Assembly (NCBI GenBank): GCA_014860005.1
Contig: JACZKP010000172.1
Span: forward strand, 62,001-126,000
From: Verrucomicrobiota bacterium
Lineage (GTDB): Bacteria; Verrucomicrobiota; Verrucomicrobiae; Limisphaerales; UBA11358
DNA length: 64,000 nt
Reading direction: 5' to 3'
The notes below the pieces were generated by a model. The model made no database searches. It was not told the origin of the DNA and saw only the letters and a program-made list of their open reading frames with translations. The first letter of the stretch is position 1. Each line of letters begins with the position of its first letter. Both the position numbers and the translations under genes were made by a program. Of this stretch, positions 36,801 through 44,357 are shown in pieces.

Positions 36801-37302
36801 GTTTGACATGGTCACACAGACCAATGGTCCGGGTTACGCCGATCAATTGCGCAAAGGCGCCACCACGTTGACTGAAGCGTGGGATGCGAACCCGAATTCT
36901 TCGCACAATCACTGCATGTTGGGGCACGCGGAGGAATGGTTTTACACCGGTCTGGCCGGCATCCGGCCCGACCCCGCCGCGCCGGGCTTCAAAAGATTCC
37001 TGATCCAACCCGCCATCGTGGGCGACCTGACGTGGGTGAAGGCGCATCACGATTCACCCTATGGCCGGATCGCGAGCGCGTGGCGGCGTGATGGCCGCAA
37101 GCTCACACTCGAAGTGCAGATTCCGCCGAACACAACGGCGACGATTTACGTGCCCGCGATGGACGCAGCAATCGTCCGGGAAGGCGGAAAGCTGGCGACA
37201 AAGGCGGCCGGTTTGAAATTGCTGCGCACGGAACCGGGCGAGGCGGTGTTTGAGGCTGGTTCGGGACGCTATCGTTTCTCGAGTGAGTTGCCGGCTCGAT
37301 GA
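33853..37302 (+). CDS. Alpha-L-rhamnosidase (glycoside hydrolase family 78)
   Basis: The 1149-residue protein begins with a signal peptide (RVLGLVAIITLTTGAAWGA), so it acts in the periplasm or outside. Order of parts: an N-terminal Fn3-like domain (LECEYRANPPGIDTLTPRLSW), jelly-roll domains (VRARAVMTAD-like strands, YELRLNGQRVGDHVIDPGWT), the RYVQVEG strand, and the (alpha/alpha)6 barrel from ~690. The barrel has VLTDCPHREKLGWLE (~730), with the GH78 acidic catalytic segment, and GDWYDIGPRD. A C-terminal beta domain closes it. It releases L-rhamnose from glycans by inversion. Residues ~602-685 do not fit the family and look like an in-frame insertion. It heads a rhamnose operon with rhaM and a URO-D-like gene. 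Confidence 0.93.
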   Translation: MNGMNRVLGLVAIITLTTGAAWGALQPKQLECEYRANPPGIDTLTPRLSWMLQTDRKSERGQRQTAYHVLVASSEKLLKPGQADLWDSGKVLSDQSTLVAYAGQPLASRQRCFWKVRIWDERGKASAWSAPASWTMGLLNPADWKPAQWIGEVREARSALSNCVWVWTSEPAANGKFPAGQRYFRKRLSIPSDAKVARARAVMTADNSFTLFLNGKAALTGDKWESAFEGEVQSLLVAGDNALAVEAGNAGSTPSEAGLIGKLEIQLTDGRTFTVPVDDSWKASDRAPAGWQTAAFDDASWSTVRVLGEYGMPPWGKVSQASLPPPVFRREFEVAKPIRRATAFVSGLGHYELRLNGQRVGDHVIDPGWTDYRDTCLYSTYDVTQLLARGPNAIGVLLGNGMFNVVGGRYVKFRGSFGLPKLILQLHVEHTDGTTTLIGTDEQWKTATGPITFSCVYGGEDYDARLEMPGWDRPRFDDRAWRVAQIVAGPGGMLRAQAAPPIKVIEQFSPVKITEPKTGVLVYDLGQNVSGWPQLTVRGPAGATVKMIPGELLADTGLVSQRSSGGPVSFSYTLRGTGVETWSPRFSYYGFRYVQVEGAELRALTLSPSDWEKDQRARVARSSVTNDLPVEQRTSPFLLSDDESKVEWHGIAGRAPRLTDSALFRPQRPLSLADRVKWRPRERPRIIEFSSQWLHSSAEVVGDFECSNPLINQIHKLILAAIRCNLQSVLTDCPHREKLGWLEVSHLLGRGIMFNYRTPAFYAKVSQDMRESQLENGLVPDIAPEYTVFSGGFRDSPEWGSAALFNPWLVREFYGDASLLAQHYDVMQRYVAYLGSRASDHIVAHGLGDWYDIGPRDPGPSQLTSIGLTATAIYYGDVMILADTARRLGKADDAARHDQLAAQVRAAFNARFFHPDSRRYDTGSQTAQAMPLVLGLVEPPHRAAVIENLVQSVRTNGNRVTAGDVGFMYVVRALTDAGRSDVLFDMVTQTNGPGYADQLRKGATTLTEAWDANPNSSHNHCMLGHAEEWFYTGLAGIRPDPAAPGFKRFLIQPAIVGDLTWVKAHHDSPYGRIASAWRRDGRKLTLEVQIPPNTTATIYVPAMDAAIVREGGKLATKAAGLKLLRTEPGEAVFEAGSGRYRFSSELPAR
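35658..35912. repeat. Probable in-frame repeat-derived insertion in the rhamnosidase gene
   Basis: Between the conserved RYVQVEG strand and FECSNPLINQIH lies ~255 bp that encodes low-complexity sequence starting LTLSPSDWEKDQRARV. The DNA has an inverted repeat (ACGCTCTCCCCA near 35668, TGGGAG...AGCGT near 35684-35702), and the peptide resembles translations of the REP family in this window (LTLSRWERE). The exact ends are uncertain because no intact homolog is available here. Confidence 0.45.
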
Positions 37303-37396
37303 AACTCCGTGCGCCGTCAACACCGGGAACTGGGCAAAGCCGCGTGGGCGGATTTGGAATCGGCAAAGTGAAACAGAACCAAGTCAGAATCACGCT

Positions 37397-37711
37397 ATGA
37401 CCATTCGCGCGCTTAAAATGAAACTCAAGCCGGGGTGCGAAGCCGAATACCGGCGACGGCACGACGAACTCTGGCCGGAACTCGCGGCGCTGCTCCGGCA
37501 GTCGGGCATCTCCGATTACTCCATCTTCCTCGACGAGGAAACGCTCACGCTCTTCGCAGTTCACAAGTTGGCGGAAGATCACACGCTCGCGGATTTGCCC
37601 AAACAGCCAATCATGCGCCGGTGGTGGGAATCCATGTCGCCCCTGATGGAAACGAACCCGGACCATTCGCCGCGGGAGGTCGCGTTGAAACCGGTCTTCC
37701 ACCTGGCTTGA
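37397..37711 (+). CDS. rhaM: L-rhamnose mutarotase
   Basis: RhaM converts alpha- and beta-L-rhamnose anomers. From ATG 37397 the product is exactly 104 residues, the standard RhaM length. It has the ferredoxin-like dimer pattern: MTIRALKMKLKPGCEAEYRR, with Tyr18 and the catalytic-type His22 in RRRHDELWPEL, GISDYSIFLDEETLTLFAV and MRRWWESMSPLM near the end. The start is fixed by the preceding 94-bp spacer after the rhamnosidase stop. Position between the rhamnosidase and the next gene indicates that released rhamnose is imported and catabolised, although transporter and kinase genes are not in this window. Confidence 0.93.
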   Translation: MTIRALKMKLKPGCEAEYRRRHDELWPELAALLRQSGISDYSIFLDEETLTLFAVHKLAEDHTLADLPKQPIMRRWWESMSPLMETNPDHSPREVALKPVFHLA

Positions 37712-37725
37712 GGTTGAACCCCGCC

Positions 37726-38712
37726 ATGAATCACGTTGAACGGTTTCGCGCGGTGATGAACTTCCAGCCCGTGGATCGTTTGCCGCGCTGGGAATGGGCC
37801 ATGTGGTGGGATGAAACCATCGCCCGCTGGCACAACGAAGGTTTGCCGCGCGCGTTCAAGTTCAGCCAGGTCTTCGAGATCGCCGAACACTTCAAGCTCG
37901 ATCCCTACCAGCAATTCTGGTTCAGCACCACGGACCCGACCATCGAAGCGACGCAGCATCATGTGGCAGGCGTGGTGGCCAACATGGATGATTACCTGCG
38001 GCTGCGGCCCCAATTGTTTCCCGACCATCGTCGGGCCATGGCCGGCCTGGCGGCGTGGGCGGAACGCCAGCAACGCGGCGCAGCGGTCGTGTGGTGTACG
38101 CTGGAGGGGTTTTTCTGGTTTCCGCGCACCCTCATGGGATTTGAGAAACTCATGTTCGCGTTTGCCGACCAGCCGGAATTGTTGCACCGCATCAACCGTG
38201 ATCTGCTTGAATTCAATTTCCGCCTGCTCGACGAAATCCTCCGGGTTTGCGTGCCGACGTTCATGACCATCGCCGAGGACATGAGTTACAACCACGGCCC
38301 GATGATCTCGAAGCGCACGTTCGACGAGTTCGTTGCGCCGTATTACCGGCAACTGATCCCCCGCTTGCTGGAGCGGGACATCCTGCCGCTGATTGACACG
38401 GACGGAGACGTGACGCTGTTGGTGCCGTGGTTTGAACAAATCGGCGTGCGCGGCTTTCTGCCGCTCGAACGGCAGGCCGGCGTGGACGGGCTGCGGCTGC
38501 GTCAGCAATTCCCCCGGCTGCGCATGGTGGGGCATTTTGACAAGATGACGATGCCCCGGGGCGAGGCTGCGATGCGCGCGGAGTTCGATCGGCTCGTGCC
38601 GTTGATGAGGACGGGCGGGTTCATTCCCAGCGTGGACCATCAGACGCCGCCGGGCGTGTCGCTGGAACAATACCGGGTTTATCTGCGGCTGCTGAACGAA
38701 TACACCAGGTGA
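37726..38712 (+). CDS. Uroporphyrinogen-decarboxylase-like family protein
   Basis: The 328-residue product starts at ATG 37726, 14 bp after rhaM, and is surely co-transcribed. It has the URO-D barrel layout: VERFRAVMNFQPVDRLPRWE, LEGFFWFPRTLMGFEKLM, AEDMSYNHGPMISKRTF, LIDTDGDVTLLVPWF and MVGHFDKMTM. Unlike the 7758-8744 paralog it lacks the H-x-C zinc pair, so a thiol methyltransferase role is unlikely. It also lacks the true HemE N-terminal signature. URO-D-like proteins are often seen in sugar-catabolic clusters of Verrucomicrobia and Planctomycetes, but I know of no established role for them there. The function is undetermined. Confidence 0.85.
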   Translation: MNHVERFRAVMNFQPVDRLPRWEWAMWWDETIARWHNEGLPRAFKFSQVFEIAEHFKLDPYQQFWFSTTDPTIEATQHHVAGVVANMDDYLRLRPQLFPDHRRAMAGLAAWAERQQRGAAVVWCTLEGFFWFPRTLMGFEKLMFAFADQPELLHRINRDLLEFNFRLLDEILRVCVPTFMTIAEDMSYNHGPMISKRTFDEFVAPYYRQLIPRLLERDILPLIDTDGDVTLLVPWFEQIGVRGFLPLERQAGVDGLRLRQQFPRLRMVGHFDKMTMPRGEAAMRAEFDRLVPLMRTGGFIPSVDHQTPPGVSLEQYRVYLRLLNEYTR

Positions 38713-38790
38713 ACCGAAAGTGGCATGGTCGAGGCAAGATTTGCTGATTGCGCGCGGAAGAAAACGTCAAAAAAAAACCTGTAAAAGGTT

Positions 38791-38819
38791 TTGACTTCAA
38801 CATCGCTTTCGGGCTACAA
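38791..38819 (+). promoter_or_regulatory. Probable sigma70-type promoter of the PEP-CTERM gene
   Basis: TTGACT (38791-38796), a 17-bp spacer and CTACAA (38814-38819) lie 47 bp before the ATG. A small AT-rich hairpin (AAAACCTGTAAAAGGTTTT, ~38771-38792) just upstream may end the rhamnose transcript. Confidence 0.5.
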
Positions 38820-38865
38820 ACGTTCATCAGTTAGCGATTACGCCAACCATCAACAGAGAAACGAA

Positions 38866-39669
38866 ATGAAAAAAACCATCGTTCTTTTAGCAGGTTTGTC
38901 CCTCATTTGCTCAAGCGCTCCTCTCTCGGCTCAGGTTACCGTGTTCTCGGACGATTTTGAGTCAGGAAACATGAGCTTGTGGACGACAACAGGCACTTCC
39001 CCTCTGACGATTGACAATACACAAAACGTTGTACCGGGCGGTGGCACCTTCAGTGCGTTGTTGGATAATTCAGCGGATCGAATGCATCGCAACATCATTG
39101 GTGACGCTGGTGGAACCGAAATAAGTGGTCACTCCATCTTTACGTCTTATTGGTACGACGAAGCAGGCACTGCCACCCGGTTTTACAATGAAGTGCGTGG
39201 TTACTCAGGTGGAACTGGCCTGCCGAATGGCGGCAGCACGGCTGACGGTGCGTTGGCACAATTGTTCGCGATTGGTAAGTATAACACTGTAACTTTAGCG
39301 GGCGATGTCTATGATGCAACAAAGTACCAAGCCCGAGTGGTGTTTGGCACAACTACAGGATGGTTTAATTTAAATGCTGCTGGTTCGCCAGACCGCTCGG
39401 TTGGATGGCACAAATTCTCGATTGAACGCCTGGCTGATGGCACAACCATCAACTTCTACGTTGATGATATTCTGGGTCGAACGATCACTGGTGCAACCGA
39501 TGTGAGTTGGGACACCCTGATCATCGGCGGTGGCCTTGGCAGCACGGTTGGCAATGCTTGGACGGATGGCATTTCGCTAACAGTCGTTCCTGAACCCTCG
39601 ACCCTCGCCTTGAGCCTGATTGGCGGACTGGGGTTGATGTTCTTCATTCGCCGTCGGCGCAACGCGTAA
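38866..39669 (+). CDS. PEP-CTERM sorting-domain exoprotein
   Basis: The 267-residue product has a signal peptide (MKKTIVLLAGLSLICSSAP, cleavage after SAQ) and a C-terminal sorting tail: VPEPSTLALS, a transmembrane helix (LIGGLGLMFFI) and a basic end (RRRRNA). This is the PEP-CTERM signal recognised by exosortase, which releases the protein to the cell surface or exopolysaccharide matrix. The body resembles a concanavalin-like jelly roll (VFSDDFESGNMSLWTTTG, WHKFSIERLADGTTINFYVDD). It is more AT-rich than the neighbouring genes. It has its own promoter and terminator, and no exosortase gene is visible in the window. Confidence 0.9.
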   Translation: MKKTIVLLAGLSLICSSAPLSAQVTVFSDDFESGNMSLWTTTGTSPLTIDNTQNVVPGGGTFSALLDNSADRMHRNIIGDAGGTEISGHSIFTSYWYDEAGTATRFYNEVRGYSGGTGLPNGGSTADGALAQLFAIGKYNTVTLAGDVYDATKYQARVVFGTTTGWFNLNAAGSPDRSVGWHKFSIERLADGTTINFYVDDILGRTITGATDVSWDTLIIGGGLGSTVGNAWTDGISLTVVPEPSTLALSLIGGLGLMFFIRRRRNA

Positions 39670-39696
39670 CGGTTCATTTCAAGCTAGGTTTCACCC

Positions 39697-39725
39697 AAGG
39701 CCGTCAGCAATGACGGCCTTGTTGT
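39697..39725 (+). terminator. Rho-independent-like terminator after the PEP-CTERM gene
   Basis: A perfect 10-bp stem, AAGGCCGTCA / TGACGGCCTT with a GCAA loop (39697-39720), is followed by GTTGTT. The T-run is interrupted, so strength is uncertain. The rest of 39726-39965 shows no gene. Confidence 0.7.
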
Positions 39726-39965
39726 TGGCGGAAGTCCTGCCGGGCGGTTTTGCGGATTGGGCGGCGGCGGCAAGCTAATTGGCCCGGTTGAACCGAACCG
39801 GCATTGGCTTCAAGCACAGGGCATTGCGCGAAATCCCACCCGTCGCCCAAGGCCGGAACGGCTTTACCAGTTGCGCTGCCAAGCCCCCCCCGATAAGCTG
39901 TGCCTGCAACCGCGAAAGCGCACGGGGCGCTTTCCACCAGAAACTTGATCACCAGGAGCTTCATT

Positions 39966-40181
39966 ATGGCCGAAGGATATTGCGTTAAGTGCAAAGCCAA
40001 GAAAGAGATCGTGGACGGGGTGGAAGAAGTCATGAAGAACGGGCGCAAAGCCATCAAAGGCAAATGCCCGGACTGCGGCACGGTCATGTTCAAGATTCTG
40101 GGCGGCAAGGCGGCCACGCCGGAGACTCCGGCTTCCCAGCCATCGTCCACGCCGCCCACGCCGCCGCCCACCGTCAGTTGA
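39966..40181 (+). CDS. DUF5679-type zinc-ribbon protein
   Basis: The 71-residue product from ATG 39966, preceded by an AGGAG ribosome-binding site, has two CxxC pairs (YCVKCKAK and CPDCGTVMF) that should bind zinc. The intervening VDGVEEVMKNGRKAIKG matches the DUF5679 pattern. The C-terminal tail is rich in Pro, Thr and Ser (ETPASQPSSTPPTPPPTVS) and probably disordered. The role is unknown. It lies 12 bp upstream of the NDP kinase gene and is probably co-transcribed. Confidence 0.8.
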   Translation: MAEGYCVKCKAKKEIVDGVEEVMKNGRKAIKGKCPDCGTVMFKILGGKAATPETPASQPSSTPPTPPPTVS

Positions 40182-40193
40182 TTCAACCCTTAT

Positions 40194-41366
40194 ATGCCCC
40201 AGCAACTTGCTTACGTCATCATCACCCCCTATTCGTTGCACAAGTCCCGCACGGGCGGGATTCTCAGCCGGTTGATCTCGCGAACCGGCCTGGACCTCGT
40301 GGCAGCGCGCATGTTCGCGCCCAGCCCTGAATTGGTGAAGGAGTATTCCGAGGCCGTGGTTTCGGCCAACGATCCCCAGACCCCCGCCATCCAGGAACTC
40401 ATCCGGCAGTACATTCTGCAAAACTTCGCTCCCGACGCCAAGACGGGCCGGCGGCGCCGGGTAATGATGCTGTTGTTCAAGGGCGAAGACGCCGTTCGCA
40501 AAGTCCGTTCCGTGGTGGGCAATCTCGGGCCGGATCGCCGCGTGGGTGAAAGCATTCGCGACACTTACGGCGACCTGGTCCACGACGAAAATGGCCAGGT
40601 CCGCTACTTTGAACCCGCCGTGCTGGCCGCGCCAACGCCGGAGGAGGCGGCAACCAAGTTGAAGCTGTGGGCGCGCTTTTCGGAGAGCGACGGCGGCGTG
40701 CTGCAAGACGTGATCACCTATCCCGCCGGGGAAACTCCCCAACGGACGCTGGTGTTGATCAAACCGGACAATTTCCGGTTCGCCACGGGGCGGCCCGGCA
40801 ACGTGATTGATTTTTTCTCCCGCACGGGTTTGTACATCGTGGGCATCAAGGTGCTGCGCATGAGCGTGGCCGACGCCGTGGAGTTCTACGGCCCGGTGCG
40901 CGAAGTGTTGCGCTCCAAACTCAAGGACATGGTTGCCGGCAAGGCCAAAAAGCTGATCGAGGAAGACCTGGCCTTCACCATTCCAGCCGAGCAGGAGAAG
41001 CAACTGGCGGATATTCTGGGGCCATTATTCGGCGACAACCAATTCGAGAACATCGTCCGCTTCATGGCGGGCCGCGCACCGTCCGAAAGTCCCGCAGCGG
41101 AACAGGCGGAGCCCGGTTCAGAAAAGTGCATTGCCTTGATTTATGAAGGCGCAGGCGCGATCGCCAAGATTCGTGATGTGCTCGGGCCCACCGATCCCTC
41201 CAAGGCGCCGCCCGGCTCCATCCGCCGCGAATTCGGTCAAAGCATCATGGTCAACGCCGCGCATGCCAGCGACTCGGAGGAAAGCGCGAAGCGTGAGCTT
41301 GGCATCGTCAAAGTGGGCGCGAACAATTTCCGCCAGGTGATCGAGGAATTCTACGGTCAGAAATAG
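40194..41366 (+). CDS. Tandem-domain nucleoside-diphosphate kinase
   Basis: NDP kinase transfers the gamma phosphate between nucleoside triphosphates through a phosphohistidine. This 390-residue protein contains two NDPK-like domains, about twice the usual length of ~140-150. Domain 1 (residues ~5-155) starts LAYVIITPYSLHKSRTGGIL but has no N-x-x-H; its corresponding region reads IRDTYGDLVHDENGQVRYFEP. Domain 2 (~183-390) starts RTLVLIKPDNF and has the active-site motif NAAHASDS with His357. Domain 2 also carries a ~60-residue helical insertion (KLKDMVAGKAKKL...). Domain 1 is probably structural or regulatory. The product looks functional in domain 2 and may be the main NDPK of the organism. 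Confidence 0.88.
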   Translation: MPQQLAYVIITPYSLHKSRTGGILSRLISRTGLDLVAARMFAPSPELVKEYSEAVVSANDPQTPAIQELIRQYILQNFAPDAKTGRRRRVMMLLFKGEDAVRKVRSVVGNLGPDRRVGESIRDTYGDLVHDENGQVRYFEPAVLAAPTPEEAATKLKLWARFSESDGGVLQDVITYPAGETPQRTLVLIKPDNFRFATGRPGNVIDFFSRTGLYIVGIKVLRMSVADAVEFYGPVREVLRSKLKDMVAGKAKKLIEEDLAFTIPAEQEKQLADILGPLFGDNQFENIVRFMAGRAPSESPAAEQAEPGSEKCIALIYEGAGAIAKIRDVLGPTDPSKAPPGSIRREFGQSIMVNAAHASDSEESAKRELGIVKVGANNFRQVIEEFYGQK

Positions 41367-41406
41367 GCAGGGACAGCGTTCGGGGCGTCCACGGGCGGGA
41401 AGCGGG

Positions 41407-41820
41407 TCAGCCGGCGGCCCAAAGATGCGACTCGCGGCGCAGGCGTTCCAGCAACTGCGCATCCGCGGCGGGAAATTCGTGGGCCGGCAATGCGGCCGCG
41501 GTCACCCATTTGAGCGCGGCGCAGCCCAGCGGCTGGGGTTCCCCGTGGCTGAGTTGACATAAGTAGAATTCGAGCCGGACAGTTTTCTCCGGATAGGAGT
41601 GCGTGATGCGCTCAAGCAGGTCGCCGACCCTGACCTCCACCCCCAGTTCCTCGCGCAACTCGCGCGCGAGACATTGCGGGAAGGTTTCATTGGGTTCGCG
41701 CTTGCCGCCGGGAAATTCCCACAACCCGCCCAGATGCGCGCCGGAGTGGCGTTGGGTGATCAGGATCTGGCCATTGCGGAAGATCAGACCGGCGCTGACT
41801 TCAATTACCTGGTTTCCCAT
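41407..41820 (-). CDS. mutT: MutT/NUDIX hydrolase (8-oxo-dGTP diphosphatase-like)
   Basis: The 137-residue product has a complete Nudix box from Gly39: GKREPNETF then ARELREELGV, satisfying G-x5-E-x7-R-E-U-x-E-E-x-G-U (Gly39, Glu45, Arg53, Glu54, Glu57, Glu58). The N-terminal VSAGLIFRNGQILITQRHSG and LWEFPGGK are typical of MutT enzymes that remove oxidised dGTP from the nucleotide pool. Length is normal. It converges on the NDP kinase gene with 40 bp between the stops. The symbol is assigned by similarity of motif pattern only. Confidence 0.85.
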   Translation of the reverse strand: MGNQVIEVSAGLIFRNGQILITQRHSGAHLGGLWEFPGGKREPNETFPQCLARELREELGVEVRVGDLLERITHSYPEKTVRLEFYLCQLSHGEPQPLGCAALKWVTAAALPAHEFPAADAQLLERLRRESHLWAAG

Positions 41821-41900
41821 CTTGATTTGAATCTTTCTCGCAAGCTTGATCTCGAATCCGGGCGAGCCTGATGAAGATTACGATCAAGCGCGAAACAACT

Positions 41901-43190
41901 TCACCGCCCGATGCTCTTGTAAATCCAGCCCAGCCGCTCCATTTCTTCCGGGTCGAAGAGATTGCGGCCATCGAACATGATGGGATGGCTGAGCTGTTTG
42001 CGAGTGCGTTCGAGGTCCAGTTTCTTGAACTCATCCCACTCCGTGGCGACCACGAGCGCGTCGCAATCCTGCGCCACGTCGTTCATATCGTCCACGTAGG
42101 TGACGCTGGTGAGCACCGCGCGCGCCTTGTCCATGGCTTTGGGATCATGCACGCGCAGGATGGCGCCCTCCTTCTGCAACCGCTGGCAGAGCTCAATGGC
42201 CGGCGACATCCGCACGTCATCGGTGTTCTGCTTGAACGCCAGGCCGAGCACGCCGATTTTCTTATCCTTTAACACCCATAATGTGTCGGTGATTTTTTTG
42301 ACGAAGCGGTCCATCTGCTCGGTGTTGATGTGCTGCACTTCCTTGAGCAACCGGAAATCGTAGCCGGTCTGTTCCGCAATCTTGATGAACGCGCTGAGGT
42401 CCTTGGGAAAACAACTGCCGCCAAAGCCGAGGCTCGGATTGAGAAAACGCCGGCCAATGCGCTCGTCCATGCCCATGCCGTTGGCAACCTCCTGCACGTT
42501 GGCGCCCGTGGCCTCGCATAACACCGAGATCGCGTTGATGTAGGAAATCTTCAACGCCAGAAATGAATTGGATGCGTGCTTGATGAGTTCCGCGGAGTTG
42601 ATGTCCGTAACGATGATGGGGGCGTTGAACGGCGTGTAAATTTCCTTGAGCGCCGGCACCGGTCGTTGGGAACGCACACCCACGACAATGCGATCCGGCT
42701 TCATCAAGTCCTCGACGGCAAAGCCTTCGCGCAGGAATTCCGGATTGCTCACCACGTCGAAATCCACCTGAGCCTTGCAGTAGCGCTTGATGGTTTCCGC
42801 GACCTTGTCCCCGGTTTTCACCGGTACGGTGCTTTTGTCCACCACAATCTTGTAACTGGTCATGGCCCCGGCAATTTCCCGCGCCACTTTTTCGATGAAG
42901 CTGAGATCCACCGAACCGTCCGCTTGTGGCGGCGTCGGCACGGCAATGAAAATTACGTCGGATTTCTCCACGCCCTCCGCCGTGTTCACGGTAAAACTCA
43001 AACGTCCGGCGGCCACGTTTTTGCGAATCAGTTCCTCCAAACCCGGCTCGTAAATTGGAATCCCACCAGCTTTGAGCATCTGCACCTTGGCCGCGTCGTT
43101 GTCCACGCAGATCACCTCGTGACCGACTTCGGCAAAACATGTGCCGGTGACCAAACCAACGTAGCCGGTTCCAATAATTGTCAGTTTCAT
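41901..43190 (-). CDS. ugd: UDP-glucose 6-dehydrogenase
   Basis: The enzyme oxidises UDP-glucose twice with NAD to UDP-glucuronate, a precursor of acidic polysaccharides. The 429 residues show the NAD-binding start KLTIIGTGYVGLVTGTCFAE, FIAVPTPPQADGSVD, the VVDKSTVPVKTGD motif, SNPEFLREG, and the catalytic cysteine in GFGGSCFPKD (Cys260). The C-terminal domain has VLGLAFKQNTDDVR. All catalytic residues are present. The gene may support exopolysaccharide production together with the PEP-CTERM protein, although no polysaccharide synthesis cluster is near. It shares strand with the MutT and TPR genes. Confidence 0.97.
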   Translation of the reverse strand: MKLTIIGTGYVGLVTGTCFAEVGHEVICVDNDAAKVQMLKAGGIPIYEPGLEELIRKNVAAGRLSFTVNTAEGVEKSDVIFIAVPTPPQADGSVDLSFIEKVAREIAGAMTSYKIVVDKSTVPVKTGDKVAETIKRYCKAQVDFDVVSNPEFLREGFAVEDLMKPDRIVVGVRSQRPVPALKEIYTPFNAPIIVTDINSAELIKHASNSFLALKISYINAISVLCEATGANVQEVANGMGMDERIGRRFLNPSLGFGGSCFPKDLSAFIKIAEQTGYDFRLLKEVQHINTEQMDRFVKKITDTLWVLKDKKIGVLGLAFKQNTDDVRMSPAIELCQRLQKEGAILRVHDPKAMDKARAVLTSVTYVDDMNDVAQDCDALVVATEWDEFKKLDLERTRKQLSHPIMFDGRNLFDPEEMERLGWIYKSIGR

Positions 43191-43331
43191 TGTATGATTT
43201 GCCCGGTTAATTACGCGGACGATCCTTGATAACGAGGACTCGGTAAAGTCATTTACCGGCCATCGTGAACCCCGACGGTTTCAATGTCCGAATGCGCTCG
43301 GTCAGAGCAGTTCCAGCGCCATGCGCCCGCG

Positions 43332-44063
43332 TCAATTGGCTGGCTGCGTGGTGAGATTGGTGAACGTCACCGCCGGAGGAGTGACCGCTTCGTCGGTTGC
43401 CGGCTTCGGGGCCGGGGCTTTGGACTTCAATTCCTCCAACTGCATCATCGCGGCAGAACCCAACGAACTGTAGGCATCCGACCGGGCAAGGTCCTCGTAG
43501 ATGGCGCGCGCCTGCTCAAAGTTGTTCTGGGCTTCGTAAATGCGCGCCAGCGCGAACCTGGCGGGCGCTGTCACGTTTGCATTTGGGTAGCGATCGGACA
43601 CCTCCTTATACGCTCGCGCCGCCTCCTCGCCCTTGCCTTGCGCATCCAGGGACGCAGCCGTACCGAGCAACGCCTGCGGCGTGAGCGGACTTCCCGGATT
43701 CTCACGGACAAACCTCTGAAATTGGGTCTGTGCCTCCGCATAATTGCCCTGGGCGAAGAACGCCTCCCCCGCCAGCAAAAGGGCCTGCGCGGCCGCGCTG
43801 GTGCCCGCGTGTTCATTGGCGACCTTCAGATAAGCATCCGCTGAAGCCGCATCCACCCCGCCGCTAAACGCGGCGTTTGCCAGCACTTGAGAAAGAGCCA
43901 TGCCCGCCTTCACCCGCTTTTGGCCGGCATTCCACACGTACACCGACACAACCAGCGCCAGCACCGCGGCAATGACTGCGCCCCAGACCACTTGCTTCTT
44001 GTTGGCCTCGAACCACACCCAGAGTTGCTCGCCGAGATTCAAATGCGCGACTTTTTGTTCCAT
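43332..44063 (-). CDS. Membrane-anchored TPR protein
   Basis: From ATG 44063 (MEQKVAHLN) the product has 243 residues: a short cytoplasmic segment, one transmembrane helix (VVWGAVIAAVLALVVSVYVW) and a periplasmic TPR domain. Repeats are visible at SAAAQALLLAGEAFFAQGNYAEA, TPQALLGTAASLDAQGKGEEA and ARFALARIYEAQNNFEQA. The layout resembles YfgM, which interacts with the Sec translocon and periplasmic chaperones, but a specific role is not shown. The C-terminus is Pro/Thr rich. It is divergent from the SAM-riboswitch transcript. Confidence 0.85.
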   Translation of the reverse strand: MEQKVAHLNLGEQLWVWFEANKKQVVWGAVIAAVLALVVSVYVWNAGQKRVKAGMALSQVLANAAFSGGVDAASADAYLKVANEHAGTSAAAQALLLAGEAFFAQGNYAEAQTQFQRFVRENPGSPLTPQALLGTAASLDAQGKGEEAARAYKEVSDRYPNANVTAPARFALARIYEAQNNFEQARAIYEDLARSDAYSSLGSAAMMQLEELKSKAPAPKPATDEAVTPPAVTFTNLTTQPAN

Positions 44064-44172
44064 AATGGGCCTGCAATCTCCCGGTCGAAGCCGCAAAACG
44101 CAAGCTTGAAATCCACCCGGAGAAATCCCGCCACCCCCCCACTCCGAATTGTTGCCGGAGCGGAAAAAGACT

Positions 44173-44201
44173 TTGACAGGACCGAAGGGTTAAATCAATC
44201 T
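44173..44201 (+). promoter_or_regulatory. Possible promoter of the SAM-I riboswitch transcript
   Basis: A perfect TTGACA (44173-44178) lies upstream of the aptamer. The best -10 at 17-bp spacing is only CAATCT (44196-44201), so the -10 call is weak. The position fits a start a few bases before the P1 stem. Confidence 0.45.
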
Positions 44202-44224
44202 ATCCGCATCCGTTGATGAAACGG

Positions 44225-44338
44225 TCTCATGCAGAGTGGCTGAGGGACTGGCCCCAGGACGCCACGGCAACCGGTTGAAGCGCGAGTTTCAATGCTGGTG
44301 CCAAATCCAGCCCCGGCGCGTGTCGGGGGAAAATGAGA
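44225..44338 (+). promoter_or_regulatory. SAM-I (S-box) riboswitch aptamer
   Basis: The sequence follows the S-box consensus closely. P1 pairs TCTCAT (44225-44230) with ATGAGA (44333-44338). The kink-turn and P2 core read GCAGAGTGGCTGAGGGACTGG, then CCC...ACGGCAACC and GGTGCCAAATCC. A P4 stem GCCCCGGC...GTCGGGGG completes the fold. SAM binding stabilises P1. TGAGAAG (44334-44340), which includes the P1 3' strand, can instead pair with CTTCTCA in the terminator (44363-44369), giving the standard OFF-switch logic: SAM present, terminator forms; SAM low, readthrough. Confidence 0.95.
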
Positions 44339-44357
44339 AGCGTGCGCAAAGTTTATC

